17,942 nucleotides of DNA from Flavobacteriales bacterium (GTDB lineage: Bacteria > Bacteroidota > Bacteroidia > UBA10329), in assembly GCA_003456455.1 (NCBI GenBank), contig DMRV01000120.1, positions 1-17,942 on the forward strand. Direction: 5' to 3'. The notes beneath the pieces are model-generated. The model was not told the origin of the DNA, did not search any database, and saw only the letters and a program-made list of their open reading frames with translations. A program made the position numbers and the translations under genes. Of this stretch, positions 1 to 7,401 are shown piece by piece. Each line of letters starts with the position of its first letter. Within the stretch, counting starts at the first letter, position 1.

Positions 1-1
1 C

Positions 2-478
2 AACCAGCAATACTTGCGTACACGCGATGATGCTGAATTAGCAGACATCTTCTTGGTAAAACTGAAGGAAGAAGGCGTTGATGCCGATAAAGCCTATGTA
101 ACCTCTGTTTGCACGTTGATTAAAGAGAAAACGCAGTTCACATCGGAGTTTTGGGATTTTGGAAGTTATTTCTTCCAAAAACCAACCGAGTTTGATGAAA
201 AAGTAATTTCTAAACGTTGGAACGAAAATGCCGAACGCTTTTTCCCAGCAGTTGCTGATGCGATGAGCGCGTTGCCTGATTGGAAAGCTGAATCGATTGA
301 AACTACGTTCAAATCAACAGCCGAAAAGCTGGAAATAAACCCAGGTCATGTTATGCAATTGTTTCGTGTGCTATTGAGCGGACAAGGTGGCGGACCTGTG
401 TTATTTGAAATGACTGAGTTGTTGGGACAAGAAGAAGTGGTTGCCCGTCTTCGTGAAGGCGTTGAAAAACTGAAATGA
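2..478 (+). CDS. gltX: Glutamyl-tRNA synthetase, C-terminal part (5' end outside the window)
   Basis: This is the C-terminal anticodon-binding part of a class I glutamyl-tRNA synthetase, which charges tRNA-Glu with glutamate in the cytoplasm. The frame is open from base 2 (reading NQQYLRTRDD) and ends at TGA 476-478, leaving about 158 residues of a protein that usually has about 470-510. The helical stretch with AYVTSVCTLIKEKTQ, followed by the C-terminal signature INPGHVMQLFRVLLSGQGGGP (basic/Gly-rich, normally 'R.altG...gp.l'), identifies the family. A TTG at 14 would give a short reading frame but is not the real start; the gene enters from the left. The stop overlaps the folB start (ATGATG), so the two are probably co-transcribed. 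Identification is confident; the class I HIGH/KMSKS motifs lie outside the window. Confidence 0.93.
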   Translation, partial: NQQYLRTRDDAELADIFLVKLKEEGVDADKAYVTSVCTLIKEKTQFTSEFWDFGSYFFQKPTEFDEKVISKRWNENAERFFPAVADAMSALPDWKAESIETTFKSTAEKLEINPGHVMQLFRVLLSGQGGGPVLFEMTELLGQEEVVARLREGVEKLK

Positions 479-831
479 TGCAAGAGCTTTTTATCGAAGA
501 CATTCGCCTTCACGCGTACCATGGTTGCTTGGATGAAGAAGGAAGAATAGGAGGGAAGTACCGTATTGACATCAAGGCATTAGCCGACTTTAATGATTGT
601 GCCGATACAGACGACTTAAACAAAACGGTTGATTACGTGATTGTGTATGACCTTGTGAAGGAAGAAATGGCAATCCGCTCTAAACTCATTGAAACAGTTG
701 CTAAACGCATCGCTCTTAAATTAAAAGCACAATACGCTTGGGTTTCTGAGTGGGAAGTGAGCTTAACCAAGTTCAATCCGCCTGTTGGTGGAAGCCTTGG
801 GCAGAGCCGTGTTGTTTGGAAGCTAAAATGA
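475..831 (+). CDS. folB: Dihydroneopterin aldolase
   Basis: FolB converts 7,8-dihydroneopterin to 6-hydroxymethyl-7,8-dihydropterin and glycolaldehyde in folate synthesis, in the cytoplasm. The product is 118 aa, the normal size for this family. Visible hallmarks are an N-terminal strand (LFIEDIRLHAYHG) followed by E and GGKYRIDI (family 'HG..peE...G..f.vdl'), a central TVDYVIVYDLV segment (family 'tvdY..v...v'), the helix ETVAKRIA with its conserved Glu, and a late SLTKFNPPVGG with the conserved Lys and Pro. Two adjacent ATGs (475 and 478) are possible starts. The first overlaps the gltX stop by 4 bases, which suggests translational coupling. The gene is followed at once by tRNA-Cys. Confidence 0.95.
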   Translation: MMQELFIEDIRLHAYHGCLDEEGRIGGKYRIDIKALADFNDCADTDDLNKTVDYVIVYDLVKEEMAIRSKLIETVAKRIALKLKAQYAWVSEWEVSLTKFNPPVGGSLGQSRVVWKLK

Positions 832-856
832 ATGCTTACCATTAGGTATTGATTAT

Positions 857-864
857 TACTTTTG
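857..864 (+). promoter_or_regulatory. Putative -7 promoter box of tRNA-Cys
   Basis: The bases TACTTTTG match the Bacteroidota -7 consensus TAnnTTTG exactly. The box ends 6 bases before the first base of tRNA-Cys, which would place the transcript start a few bases before the mature tRNA. No good TTG -33 element at the usual 17-23 base spacing was found, so this is supported by the -7 match and position only. Confidence 0.5.
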
Positions 865-870
865 CGGCAT

Positions 871-941
871 GGTCGGGTGGCCGAGCGGTTAGGCAGTGGT
901 CTGCAAAACCATCTACAGCGGTTCAAATCCGCTCCCGACCT
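871..941 (+). tRNA. tRNA-Cys (anticodon GCA)
   Basis: A full cloverleaf can be drawn. The acceptor stem GGTCGGG (871-877) pairs with CCCGACC (934-940). The anticodon stem GTGGT (896-900) pairs with ACCAT (908-912) around the loop CTGCAAA, giving anticodon GCA at 903-905. The T stem AGCGG (917-921) pairs with CCGCT (929-933) around the TTCAAAT loop. Position 941 is T, the U73 discriminator that is an identity element of tRNA-Cys. CCA is not encoded. The tRNA is the last housekeeping gene before the glycan locus. Confidence 0.96.
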
Positions 942-944
942 CAG

Positions 945-987
945 AAAAGCCCCGATACTCGTTAGAGTGTTGGGGTTTTGTTTTATC
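945..987 (+). terminator. Rho-independent terminator after tRNA-Cys
   Basis: A stem formed by AGCCCCGATACTC (949-961 region) and GAGTGTTGGGGTT, closed by a short TTA loop, contains a C4/G4 core and a few G-T pairs. It is followed by TTTGTTTT. A run of A precedes the stem, so it could also stop transcripts coming from the opposite strand, that is, the glycosyltransferase gene whose stop is at 1009. Confidence 0.8.
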
Positions 988-1008
988 AGTCGGAGCGTGT
1001 TAACGTGT

Positions 1009-1920
1009 CTAATTTCCTTTCAGAGAATTAAGCAACTTCCATGCACGGTATTTAACTCTATCCCAAAGAGTGTTCTCCTTCCAGAGAGTCTCTAATTGTA
1101 AACTGGGGCGATGGCGTTGCAGCATATCAACATATTCATCCAACTGTGTTTTGAGTAAGGGGTCATCACCATTTAGAATGGCACGAATGGAAAAACCATT
1201 GAAATGGACAAAAACAATGGGCCATTTGTGGTCTATGGTAACGATACCAGATTCGCCAAGCGTTCGTTTGCACACATCTACATTCCATCCGGCTACATTG
1301 CAGCCTTGGTGTTCCAGCACTTTTGTATTTGGGTGAACAATGGGCATTAGGTCTAGATACTTCTGGTCGTCAAAAAGTCCTCTGAACCAGCTTTTTTCAC
1401 AACGGTAAAGACAGCACTCGGCCCACCATTTTAGAGCATCAACACTATTTTTATTTGCACCAATAAACCCAGCATTGTATAACCCAACTTTATAGTTAGC
1501 CTCTAGCCAATTCTGGTCTTTCTTCGGGTTTCGCGCATAATGATGAGGCGTTAGCAGTAAATTATTCTTATCCAACTCATCCCAAAGGAAGCTTGGAGAA
1601 CTGAAAAAGTAGATGTCATTATCAACATAAATAACCTTGTCATAGGATTGAAGCAGATGCTCCATCACAATCGGTTTTAGTGACCACCTTATTCGATCCT
1701 TACTGGAGGAATACTGATGGAAAAGCTGATCTATCCGTTGATCTTTAGGAAATGCATTGAGATTAATAAGCGCTCCATTTTCCAATCCATTGATACCATT
1801 TCCATCAATACACCAACAGATACGATCGGCATCGTTATCATGACGCCATAGTGACTCAAACAAGGCCGATACTTTGTAAAGATGACTTGCGGTTGATATG
1901 GTACAGAAAGCTGTTTTCAC
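1009..1920 (-). CDS. GT8-like glycosyltransferase (GT-A fold, DxD)
   Basis: A 303-aa cytoplasmic protein with the layout of a GT-A nucleotide-sugar transferase. It has an N-terminal strand and helix (FCTISTASHLYKVSALFESL, residues 5-24), a strand ending in the metal-binding motif YVDNDIYFF (DND at about 100-102), then an acceptor/donor region NAGFIGANK (about 149-157) and a late VHFNGF (about 238-243), like the C-terminal His motif of family GT8. The start is GTG at 1920; an in-frame TAG four codons upstream rules out a longer form. Single gene, divergent from the radical SAM gene, with a -7 type box 27 bases upstream. The sugar and acceptor cannot be read from sequence. Predicted role: building of a surface glycan. 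Confidence 0.78.
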   Translation of the reverse strand: MKTAFCTISTASHLYKVSALFESLWRHDNDADRICWCIDGNGINGLENGALINLNAFPKDQRIDQLFHQYSSSKDRIRWSLKPIVMEHLLQSYDKVIYVDNDIYFFSSPSFLWDELDKNNLLLTPHHYARNPKKDQNWLEANYKVGLYNAGFIGANKNSVDALKWWAECCLYRCEKSWFRGLFDDQKYLDLMPIVHPNTKVLEHQGCNVAGWNVDVCKRTLGESGIVTIDHKWPIVFVHFNGFSIRAILNGDDPLLKTQLDEYVDMLQRHRPSLQLETLWKENTLWDRVKYRAWKLLNSLKGN

Positions 1921-2045
1921 TACACGAAGCTAATTTGTTTCGACTTCAAACTTAGGGCATTTCTCCGTGCTATTCTTGAATCAAGAAAGGCATTGGTAAT
2001 ACTACCTTCGTGTTGTTCCTAAGTTCGAAACAAGATTGTTTTCAA
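1921..2045. promoter_or_regulatory. Divergent promoter region with inverted motifs
   Basis: This 125-base region separates the GT8-like gene (-) from the radical SAM gene (+). The motif CCTAAGTTCGAAACAA (2018-2033, +) recurs inverted on the other strand at 1935-1955 as CCTAAGTTTGAA(GT)CGAAACAA with a small insertion. Each copy sits 12-30 bases before a start codon. Between them is a perfect short hairpin, TTCTTG-AAT-CAAGAA (1973-1987). The layout fits two divergent promoters or a shared operator, but no regulator is identified. Confidence 0.4.
1947..1954 (-). promoter_or_regulatory. Putative -7 promoter box for the GT8-like gene
   Basis: On the minus strand the bases read TAAGTTTG, a full match to the Bacteroidota -7 consensus TAnnTTTG, 27 bases before the GTG start. 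A close copy of its surroundings (CCTAAGTTCGAAACAA) lies at 2018-2033 on the plus strand before the radical SAM gene. No well-spaced TTG -33 element is visible. Confidence 0.35.
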
Positions 2046-3164
2046 ATGCGTAACGAAAAGCTAAAAGCATACAACGCCTCAAGGCACATTTTTAGTAGGG
2101 GTCAAGTTTGTCATGCGCCATCGGTAAACATAAACTTTGACCAATCGGGAGTGGCCTCAGCTTGCTGCTTGAACCGAGACCACATCCTTGGCAGATATCC
2201 TGAAAACAGTTTGATGGAAATGTGGGAAGGAGAACGAGCCGATGAGTTGCGAAAGCTCATTAAAGAAGGAGACTTATCGCACGGCTGTCAAATTTGCGAG
2301 AACCAAATTGATGGCGAAAATTATTATGGAGTCCACGGGAGGCACTTCGATAGTTATGCATCGCGAGCAAGCAGCATTATTAAACGCTTAACCAGCCAGT
2401 CAGAATCACTCCAAATGCCACAATGCATGGAGTTTGAACTGAGCAATATTTGCAACCTTGAATGCACTATGTGCAATGGTCATTTTTCGTCTCTTATTCG
2501 AAAAAATCGGGAGCAATTGCCAGAGCAGATAAACAAGTATGATGAAGCATTTGTGGAACAGTTGATTTCCTTTTTGCCTCATTTGAAGGATGCAAAATTT
2601 CTTGGTGGAGAACCGTTTCTGATTCCGATTTACTATAAGATTTGGGATAAGATTGCCGAACATAATCCAAACATCAAGGTGCATATTACCACCAACGGAA
2701 CGGTTTACAATAATCGGGTAAAAGGAGTTTTGGAAAAACTCCGCTGTGGCATCATTATGTCTATTGATTCGATTGAAAGAGACACATACGAGAGTATTCG
2801 GATAAATGCAGATTATGACCGGGTAATGGACAATATTAAACGGTTTCAGGATTATGCGAAAAGCACAGGTAGCTGGTGCAGTTTTGCGGTTTGCCCCATG
2901 ACGATCAATTGGAAGGAGATGCCTGATTTGATTCGGCATTGCAACAATAATAAAACCTTCGTTTATTTTAATACCGTTTTTTACCCAGAAGAGCTAAGTC
3001 TTCAATCTTTTCCCTCGCTTCAACTGCGCGGAATCATTGCTTATTATGAAAAACAGAAGTTCGATGGGTACGGGTCTCTCTTTCGGATAAATAAGATGGT
3101 TTTTCAAGGGTTGATAAACCAGCTGAAGGAGTGGGAAAGAGAAAAGGCGCCTAACACTGTTTAA
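2046..3164 (+). CDS. Radical SAM protein with N-terminal SPASM/twitch-like cysteine region
   Basis: A 372-aa radical SAM enzyme, probably cytoplasmic. The core carries CNLECTMC (CX3CX2C; Cys 136, 140, 143), which binds the SAM 4Fe-4S cluster, and FLGGEPFL (GGEP at 187-190). Before the core, residues 20-90 carry a second cysteine set: Cys22, a CC pair at 40-41, a MWEG...R segment near 59-69, and GCQIC (Cys81, Cys84). This is the pattern of a SPASM/twitch auxiliary cluster domain, which usually lies after the core. ATG 2046 is preferred. A GTG at 2010 would add 12 residues, but that extension overlaps the putative promoter motif. Such proteins occur in glycan loci, possibly as sugar or peptide modifiers; the substrate is unknown. 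It ends 14 bases from a converging SGNH remnant. Confidence 0.83.
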   Translation: MRNEKLKAYNASRHIFSRGQVCHAPSVNINFDQSGVASACCLNRDHILGRYPENSLMEMWEGERADELRKLIKEGDLSHGCQICENQIDGENYYGVHGRHFDSYASRASSIIKRLTSQSESLQMPQCMEFELSNICNLECTMCNGHFSSLIRKNREQLPEQINKYDEAFVEQLISFLPHLKDAKFLGGEPFLIPIYYKIWDKIAEHNPNIKVHITTNGTVYNNRVKGVLEKLRCGIIMSIDSIERDTYESIRINADYDRVMDNIKRFQDYAKSTGSWCSFAVCPMTINWKEMPDLIRHCNNNKTFVYFNTVFYPEELSLQSFPSLQLRGIIAYYEKQKFDGYGSLFRINKMVFQGLINQLKEWEREKAPNTV

Positions 3165-3178
3165 AGACAACTTTCGCT

Positions 3179-3777
3179 TTACTGTTCGCCTTCTGAGGGC
3201 TCGAAATGGAAGTTTATTGTACCAAGTGTATCTGCAATTATCTGTCCCATTACCGCATATCCTTTTCCGTTATAATGACCATCTATTTTCCAAGAATAAT
3301 GAAAGGATGTGTCTGTTACGATTGCTTTTTCCATTGAGGGCAGGAGGTTAATGCTTGTGCACTTGTTTACTTTTAGCAATGAATCTAATCGCTGCATATG
3401 CGTATAAAAACCGTCCTGGTATTTGATATCCGAACGCATTGGTTGAACAATATAAACGACAGAAAACTCGGCAGAATCGGCCAAATGCCTATATGTTGTG
3501 GAAAACAGGGTTGCATAGTCGTTTACCGCCCGATTGTATAATTGGTCGGTCTGCTTGTTTTTAACCAACATGGCATTGTAGCCAAACAATCGATGCGCAA
3601 GCAGCCTAAATGCATACGAAATACGATAGAGCGGCTCCCACCACGGGCCGCATCTAAATTCTCAATGGTCTCCTCCGCATTGCACATAGTCATCAAATTC
3701 GGAAACGGCAAAGAAACACACAGCCAGAACGAGCCAGTTTACAAAGGTAAGTTTGCTAATGATGGTTTTTTTTACTG
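3179..3777 (-). pseudogene. Decayed SGNH-hydrolase paralogue (5' part lost, internal stop)
   Basis: Only the C-terminal half of an SGNH protein remains. From 3589 leftwards it reads as 136 residues ending with the catalytic block KIDGHYNGKGY. The same frame continues to the right without a start codon, through GPWWEPLYRISYAFRLL, then a TGA at 3662-3664, then SEFDDYVQCGGDH and KLTFVNWLVL. Aligned by eye to the neighbouring intact SGNH protein, these match ELLYSISYTSRIF, DITDDIYLRGGMERF and RLSVFQPDIIV in order. The stop falls where the paralogue has MER, so CGA to TGA is plausible. The N-terminal membrane segments and the GDS block with the catalytic serine are absent. I read this as a remnant, not a functional short gene. 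A short translated form starting at TTG 3589 cannot be excluded. Confidence 0.68.
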
Positions 3778-3893
3778 ATTTTGTTTAGCAATATGCCACA
3801 CAAAAATTTCAAATCAAGCTAAACCCATCAGCTGAATCAGCGAGTAAATATATAAGGGCCCGTCTATACGTACGTAGACAAGTAAATTTGGGT

Positions 3894-5099
3894 TTATTGT
3901 GCTCTAGTTCCTGAAATCAGCAACCCTTGTTTTTCTAGGGACTCGAAAATACCATCCGCCATCATTTCATATCCCTTAGCATTGTGGTGGGCATTATTCA
4001 CCCAATAAAAGTTGAAGGGCTCATGAGCTAATGCATGGTAGTATGGAAGAAGGTCAATGGTATGAAGTGGAATACGCCTCGTTTCCCGAATAAGGTCCAG
4101 AAAATATGGGGGGTAGCTATCGTTTATCTGTTGTTGGCCTGGTAAAAACACAATTACAAGTGTGGCTTGATTGTTTGATACAAGCCTATAATAATCCTTA
4201 AAAAGCCGTAAGCATGATTTCTGAATAATCTCGCTTTGTTTCGGAGTGACTGGTCGAACGAGTAGCTCGTTGTATTCTAGCCAGCGAAAGAAAATTCGCG
4301 ATGTGTAGCTTATACTATAAAGTAGTTCCATGTTGGAGTGTGGGCGTCCAGTAAAGGAAACAATGCTATCCTTGCCAAACCGCTCCATTCCGCCCCTAAG
4401 ATAAATATCGTCAGTTATATCATGTGTTGATATCGTTTGTACGATGATATCGGGTTGAAATACTGAAAGTCTGTCTCGATAGTTGATATAATTAAAAAAA
4501 GGATCACTACCGCATTTTCCAGCATTCATCACTGTTATTGGTTGCTGATATTTGGTGTTTAGTTTTCGTCTGAGAAATGAGACATAACTTGAGTCTTTAT
4601 GGGCACCATCACCTTCTGTAAAGGAATCACCTAAGCAGAGGATTCGTAACTCGTCTTTCTTTTTTTTAAGCATCCATTCTACATTGGAATAACCAATGGA
4701 ATTCATGTGCCTTATAAAGGAGTACTCGGGGTCTTTTAGATGCTTGGAGCTGAAAGGGTCGTCAACCCAATAGTATCGTATTAAGTCGGGTTGCTTGCCG
4801 TAAGGAGAAACGTAAACCTGATAGTTTTTTTCAGAATGTGTTTTAACCCAGTCTGTTAGTGAAAGGATAGTCTCGGTACTGAAAAGACCTATAAATATTG
4901 GGAGCACGTAAGAACGAATTTTCCTTTGATTTGCAAACCTGCTGATGATTAATTCTACAAAGAGATATACGTACACGAGCGCCATCAGGTGCGTGTGCCA
5001 TTTTATTACCAACATTTCTACCTGACAGTACCAATAAAGCTCCCACACGATATAAAACAGTAGAAATAGACCTACAACCCACTGAGCAGTTCGTTTCAT
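3894..5099 (-). CDS. Membrane-anchored SGNH/GDSL-family protein with altered catalytic Asp
   Basis: A 401-aa protein with three hydrophobic N-terminal segments (about 7-25, 36-53, 63-82) and a C-terminal SGNH domain, presumably in the periplasm. Block I is CLGDSFTEG with Ser159. The block II Gly lies in NAGKCGSD (about 192-199), and a block III-like STHD is at 224-227. In the last block the related copies in this window read IDGHYN and IDGHFN, whereas here it is VNNAHHN (367-373): His371 is kept, but the expected Asp position is Asn369 (Asn368 just before). SGNH proteins next to glycan genes are usually O-acetyl esterases or transferases; the Asn suggests changed or lost activity. It sits 32 bases after the GT32-like gene in the same operon and is followed by the SGNH remnant. 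Confidence 0.8.
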   Translation of the reverse strand: MKRTAQWVVGLFLLFYIVWELYWYCQVEMLVIKWHTHLMALVYVYLFVELIISRFANQRKIRSYVLPIFIGLFSTETILSLTDWVKTHSEKNYQVYVSPYGKQPDLIRYYWVDDPFSSKHLKDPEYSFIRHMNSIGYSNVEWMLKKKKDELRILCLGDSFTEGDGAHKDSSYVSFLRRKLNTKYQQPITVMNAGKCGSDPFFNYINYRDRLSVFQPDIIVQTISTHDITDDIYLRGGMERFGKDSIVSFTGRPHSNMELLYSISYTSRIFFRWLEYNELLVRPVTPKQSEIIQKSCLRLFKDYYRLVSNNQATLVIVFLPGQQQINDSYPPYFLDLIRETRRIPLHTIDLLPYYHALAHEPFNFYWVNNAHHNAKGYEMMADGIFESLEKQGLLISGTRAQ

Positions 5100-5131
5100 T
5101 ACGGTGTCTTTTAGGGTTTATGCCTGCAAGG

Positions 5132-5941
5132 TTAAAAACGAGATTTTAAAAGAAACAACAACATGAACCGAAGCCTTGCCAAAAGCTTATCTAATCGAGA
5201 AGATGAGTCAACGATTAGTTTATATTTTATCAGCAAGCGACCGTACGCAGAAGTTGTCAAAACCCCGAATGATGCCACATTCTTATTTCTCCAAACCTCA
5301 TTTAACCAATGTACGAACACGAAAGATTCTGGCAGCGGTTTGGTGGTAAAAAACCAACGGCAAACGACATGCCATTGGTCTGGTGGCGATTCGTTTGAAA
5401 CCGTGTATTCGTCCAATTTGAGCAGCGTTATCTGCTCATTTAATATCTGTATGGGAAGGTGCCAATCTTGATTTTGGTCGGTAACACTCGCTTTTGCAAT
5501 TTCATAGCATTGATTCATTAGGGGGCTGTGTTTTGGGCATTTCATCACGTTTCCAACCACCTTTAATTCGTGATGCGCGCGAAAGTAGTATGGCTTTTCG
5601 GTGATAAAGGGTTTTAAGCAGGTTACATCCATGTCAACCCACCATCCGCCTTTTTCGAAGAGTAGTTTATAACGGAAAATGTCTGAAAACCCAGCCACGC
5701 TTCCCTTTCCGTGTCCAAATTGGTTACTGTTTTTGTAACGGAACACGTCCTTTTCTGGGATGATTTCGTTCGCGTCCATTATTGTAACGCCTTCTGGAAT
5801 TTTTGTGGTCAACTCATTGTAAGTCCAAAGATGGAACTGGTGGCCGTAATGTACAAAGCTGTGCAAGGTCAGTTCCTCAATTACTGAGAGTTCTGTTCCT
5901 ATCCACAGACCGTTTACAACGCGATTTTCCTCCGTAACCAT
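5132..5941 (-). CDS. GT32-type (DXD sugar-binding) glycosyltransferase
   Basis: A 269-aa cytoplasmic glycosyltransferase of the 'glycosyltransferase sugar-binding region containing DXD' type (OCH1/TcdA-like, GT32). The diagnostic stretch FSDIFRYKLLFEKGGWWVDMD (about 85-105) combines the family's 'sD..Ry..Ly..GGiY.D.D' signature with DMD at 103-105, followed by CLKPF. It is preceded by HLWTYNEL (about 37-44), as usual for this family. The ATG at 5941 lies only 2 bases after the stop of the preceding gene, so the two are co-transcribed. The C-terminal residues LLARLRFMLLFLLKSRF are hydrophobic and basic and could form a membrane-associating helix. The sugar is not predictable. Confidence 0.85.
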   Translation of the reverse strand: MVTEENRVVNGLWIGTELSVIEELTLHSFVHYGHQFHLWTYNELTTKIPEGVTIMDANEIIPEKDVFRYKNSNQFGHGKGSVAGFSDIFRYKLLFEKGGWWVDMDVTCLKPFITEKPYYFRAHHELKVVGNVMKCPKHSPLMNQCYEIAKASVTDQNQDWHLPIQILNEQITLLKLDEYTVSNESPPDQWHVVCRWFFTTKPLPESFVFVHWLNEVWRNKNVASFGVLTTSAYGRLLIKYKLIVDSSSRLDKLLARLRFMLLFLLKSRF

Positions 5942-5943
5942 TG

Positions 5944-7401
5944 TTAGCTGAGTATGCGATTTTCAACATCATTCCAAACCGCCCAATCCTTATCGCCCCA
6001 ATGATGATAAATATGAATAAGCGATGGGGAGATGGTTGGTTCGCCATCTTTAACTCGGAAAGTAAGGTCGCCCTCATACGTCATTGTCGGGTGATAGTAG
6101 TCGGCAATAAAGTTAAACTGCGATGCTAGTGTTGGTTGATTTTGCAAACCGAATTTCCATACAGTTGTAATGAGGGTTCCTTGATCACGTGTCTTCCAGT
6201 TTGGTAGTAAAAATGCGTCTAAGGTTAGTTTGTGCCAAGTATCGAGAAATGCAATGGAGTCCTTATCGAACAAAAAAACGCCCCCGTTCCAATGTTGCCA
6301 ATCGGCTTGGGTCACTTCAACTCCAAAATCCTTTTTGATGGCACCTTTTAGGTGATTACACTCATTCACAAAAACACGATTGTTATGCTTGTCATACCAA
6401 GTGTCGGTTGCTGCATCGTACCAATACGTACTGTTTCGCTCTATCAGCTTGGTAATGTTTGGCAGTAGCAGTTCTCCAGCTGCCGTATACCATGCTTCTT
6501 CCGAGTTGTTGAGACGTAGATTGTGATCGGCCAGAAATTCGTCATAGGTCTTGGTAATTTCGGGCACCAGTCGTTCTTCGGCATCCGACCATTGATTGGT
6601 ATTTGTATTACAGAAAAAACCATGTTCATTCATAAACCGATGGTAATCAGGGCCTTCATCCAACAGTACATTTCCCTTTAGGTCTTTCCATTGTTTTATA
6701 CCAAGCGAACGCCTGTAGTTAGGAAAAACATGAAATAAGTAATTGTACAACAAGCGATGCCTTGGTAATTTCGGACTCGTCAATCGGAGTAAATGGGCTC
6801 GTTTTGTCTGTAGTTCTTGGTGGTCTTTTAGCAGCCCATCAAACCATTCGTTCTTTGCCTGCTCAAGCGGAAACCGCTTTTTAAATAACCTCCATTGATT
6901 GATTACATTTTCAACTAAAGCCTGATTTTTCATCAAATGTTTGAACTCCGAGGCGTAGCTGTCAATCAGACTTTGCAGTTCATTTGGCATTTGGGCACAA
7001 TCACAATTTATGGCCTGCGGGCTGAAACCGTTCATTCTACAGTGATCTGTAGCAAAGGTTATCGGTGTGATGTACTGGTTGAAGACTTTTGTAACATTTG
7101 CGTTCAGGGCCACCACATCCGTGTCTAGATAGCAATACAAATGATCTCCCATGGGAAGGAATTTGTGTAGCCCAGTTTTTAAGTAAATGCTTGCCTGATG
7201 ATGGTTGTAGGACTCTGTTACCCGAATATCGATTATCTGATCTGAGGGATGATCGATGGCCACTTCGTTACGTTTTAAGTCAGTTACCACTAGAATCGAA
7301 AAATGAGAGAATCGTTTGAGTGCCCTCAACGAGAAGTTGAGCGTATCAAGGTGCTCTTTTGCACCGCACACAACAAACACGAATGACTTCTGCTCCTTCA
7401 T
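5944..7401 (-). CDS. Putative GT-A glycosyltransferase with a Trp-repeat insertion
   Basis: A 485-aa protein, first gene of its operon. The N-terminus (FVFVVCGAKEHLDTLNFSL, residues 7-25) and YCYLDTDVVAL (DTD at 93-95) look like a GT-A nucleotide-sugar transferase. WNGGVFLF (371-378), TRDQGTL (404-410) and IHIYHHWG (462-469) look like its C-terminal half, as in GT8-type enzymes. Between the two halves lie about 245 extra residues. Within them, Trp recurs at 238, 271, 304, 335 and 368, a spacing of 33, 33, 31 and 33. Repeated elements are YHRFMNEH / YDEFLADH and LVPEITK / LLPNITK. I know no named domain for this insertion. Start ATG 7401, two bases separate its stop from the next ATG. Transferase call moderately sure; substrate unknown. 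Confidence 0.65.
   Translation of the reverse strand: MKEQKSFVFVVCGAKEHLDTLNFSLRALKRFSHFSILVVTDLKRNEVAIDHPSDQIIDIRVTESYNHHQASIYLKTGLHKFLPMGDHLYCYLDTDVVALNANVTKVFNQYITPITFATDHCRMNGFSPQAINCDCAQMPNELQSLIDSYASEFKHLMKNQALVENVINQWRLFKKRFPLEQAKNEWFDGLLKDHQELQTKRAHLLRLTSPKLPRHRLLYNYLFHVFPNYRRSLGIKQWKDLKGNVLLDEGPDYHRFMNEHGFFCNTNTNQWSDAEERLVPEITKTYDEFLADHNLRLNNSEEAWYTAAGELLLPNITKLIERNSTYWYDAATDTWYDKHNNRVFVNECNHLKGAIKKDFGVEVTQADWQHWNGGVFLFDKDSIAFLDTWHKLTLDAFLLPNWKTRDQGTLITTVWKFGLQNQPTLASQFNFIADYYHPTMTYEGDLTFRVKDGEPTISPSLIHIYHHWGDKDWAVWNDVENRILS

Noticed and set aside
862..1095. Open frame across the tRNA-Cys gene
   Set aside because: It overlaps the tRNA and its terminator and has no coding signs.
2010..2045. 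GTG 2010 as start of the radical SAM gene
   Set aside because: It would add 12 unremarkable residues coded by the CCTAAGTTCGAAACAA promoter-like motif; ATG 2046 is the more likely start.
2406..2939. Long open frame (177 codons) on the minus strand
   Set aside because: It lies entirely inside the radical SAM gene, whose plus frame has clear motifs. The antisense product has no recognisable features.
3766..3773. Run of eight T (A on the coding strand) at the right edge of the SGNH remnant, considered as a second slippage switch
   Set aside because: No start codon or N-terminal SGNH sequence was found beyond it in any frame, so changing its length would not restore a gene.
3862..3879. Near-palindrome GTCTATACGTACGTAGAC downstream of the 401-aa SGNH gene, considered as a terminator
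   Set aside because: Only five to six pairs form, and no T-run follows on either strand. It may be chance or a weak operator; not supported as a terminator.
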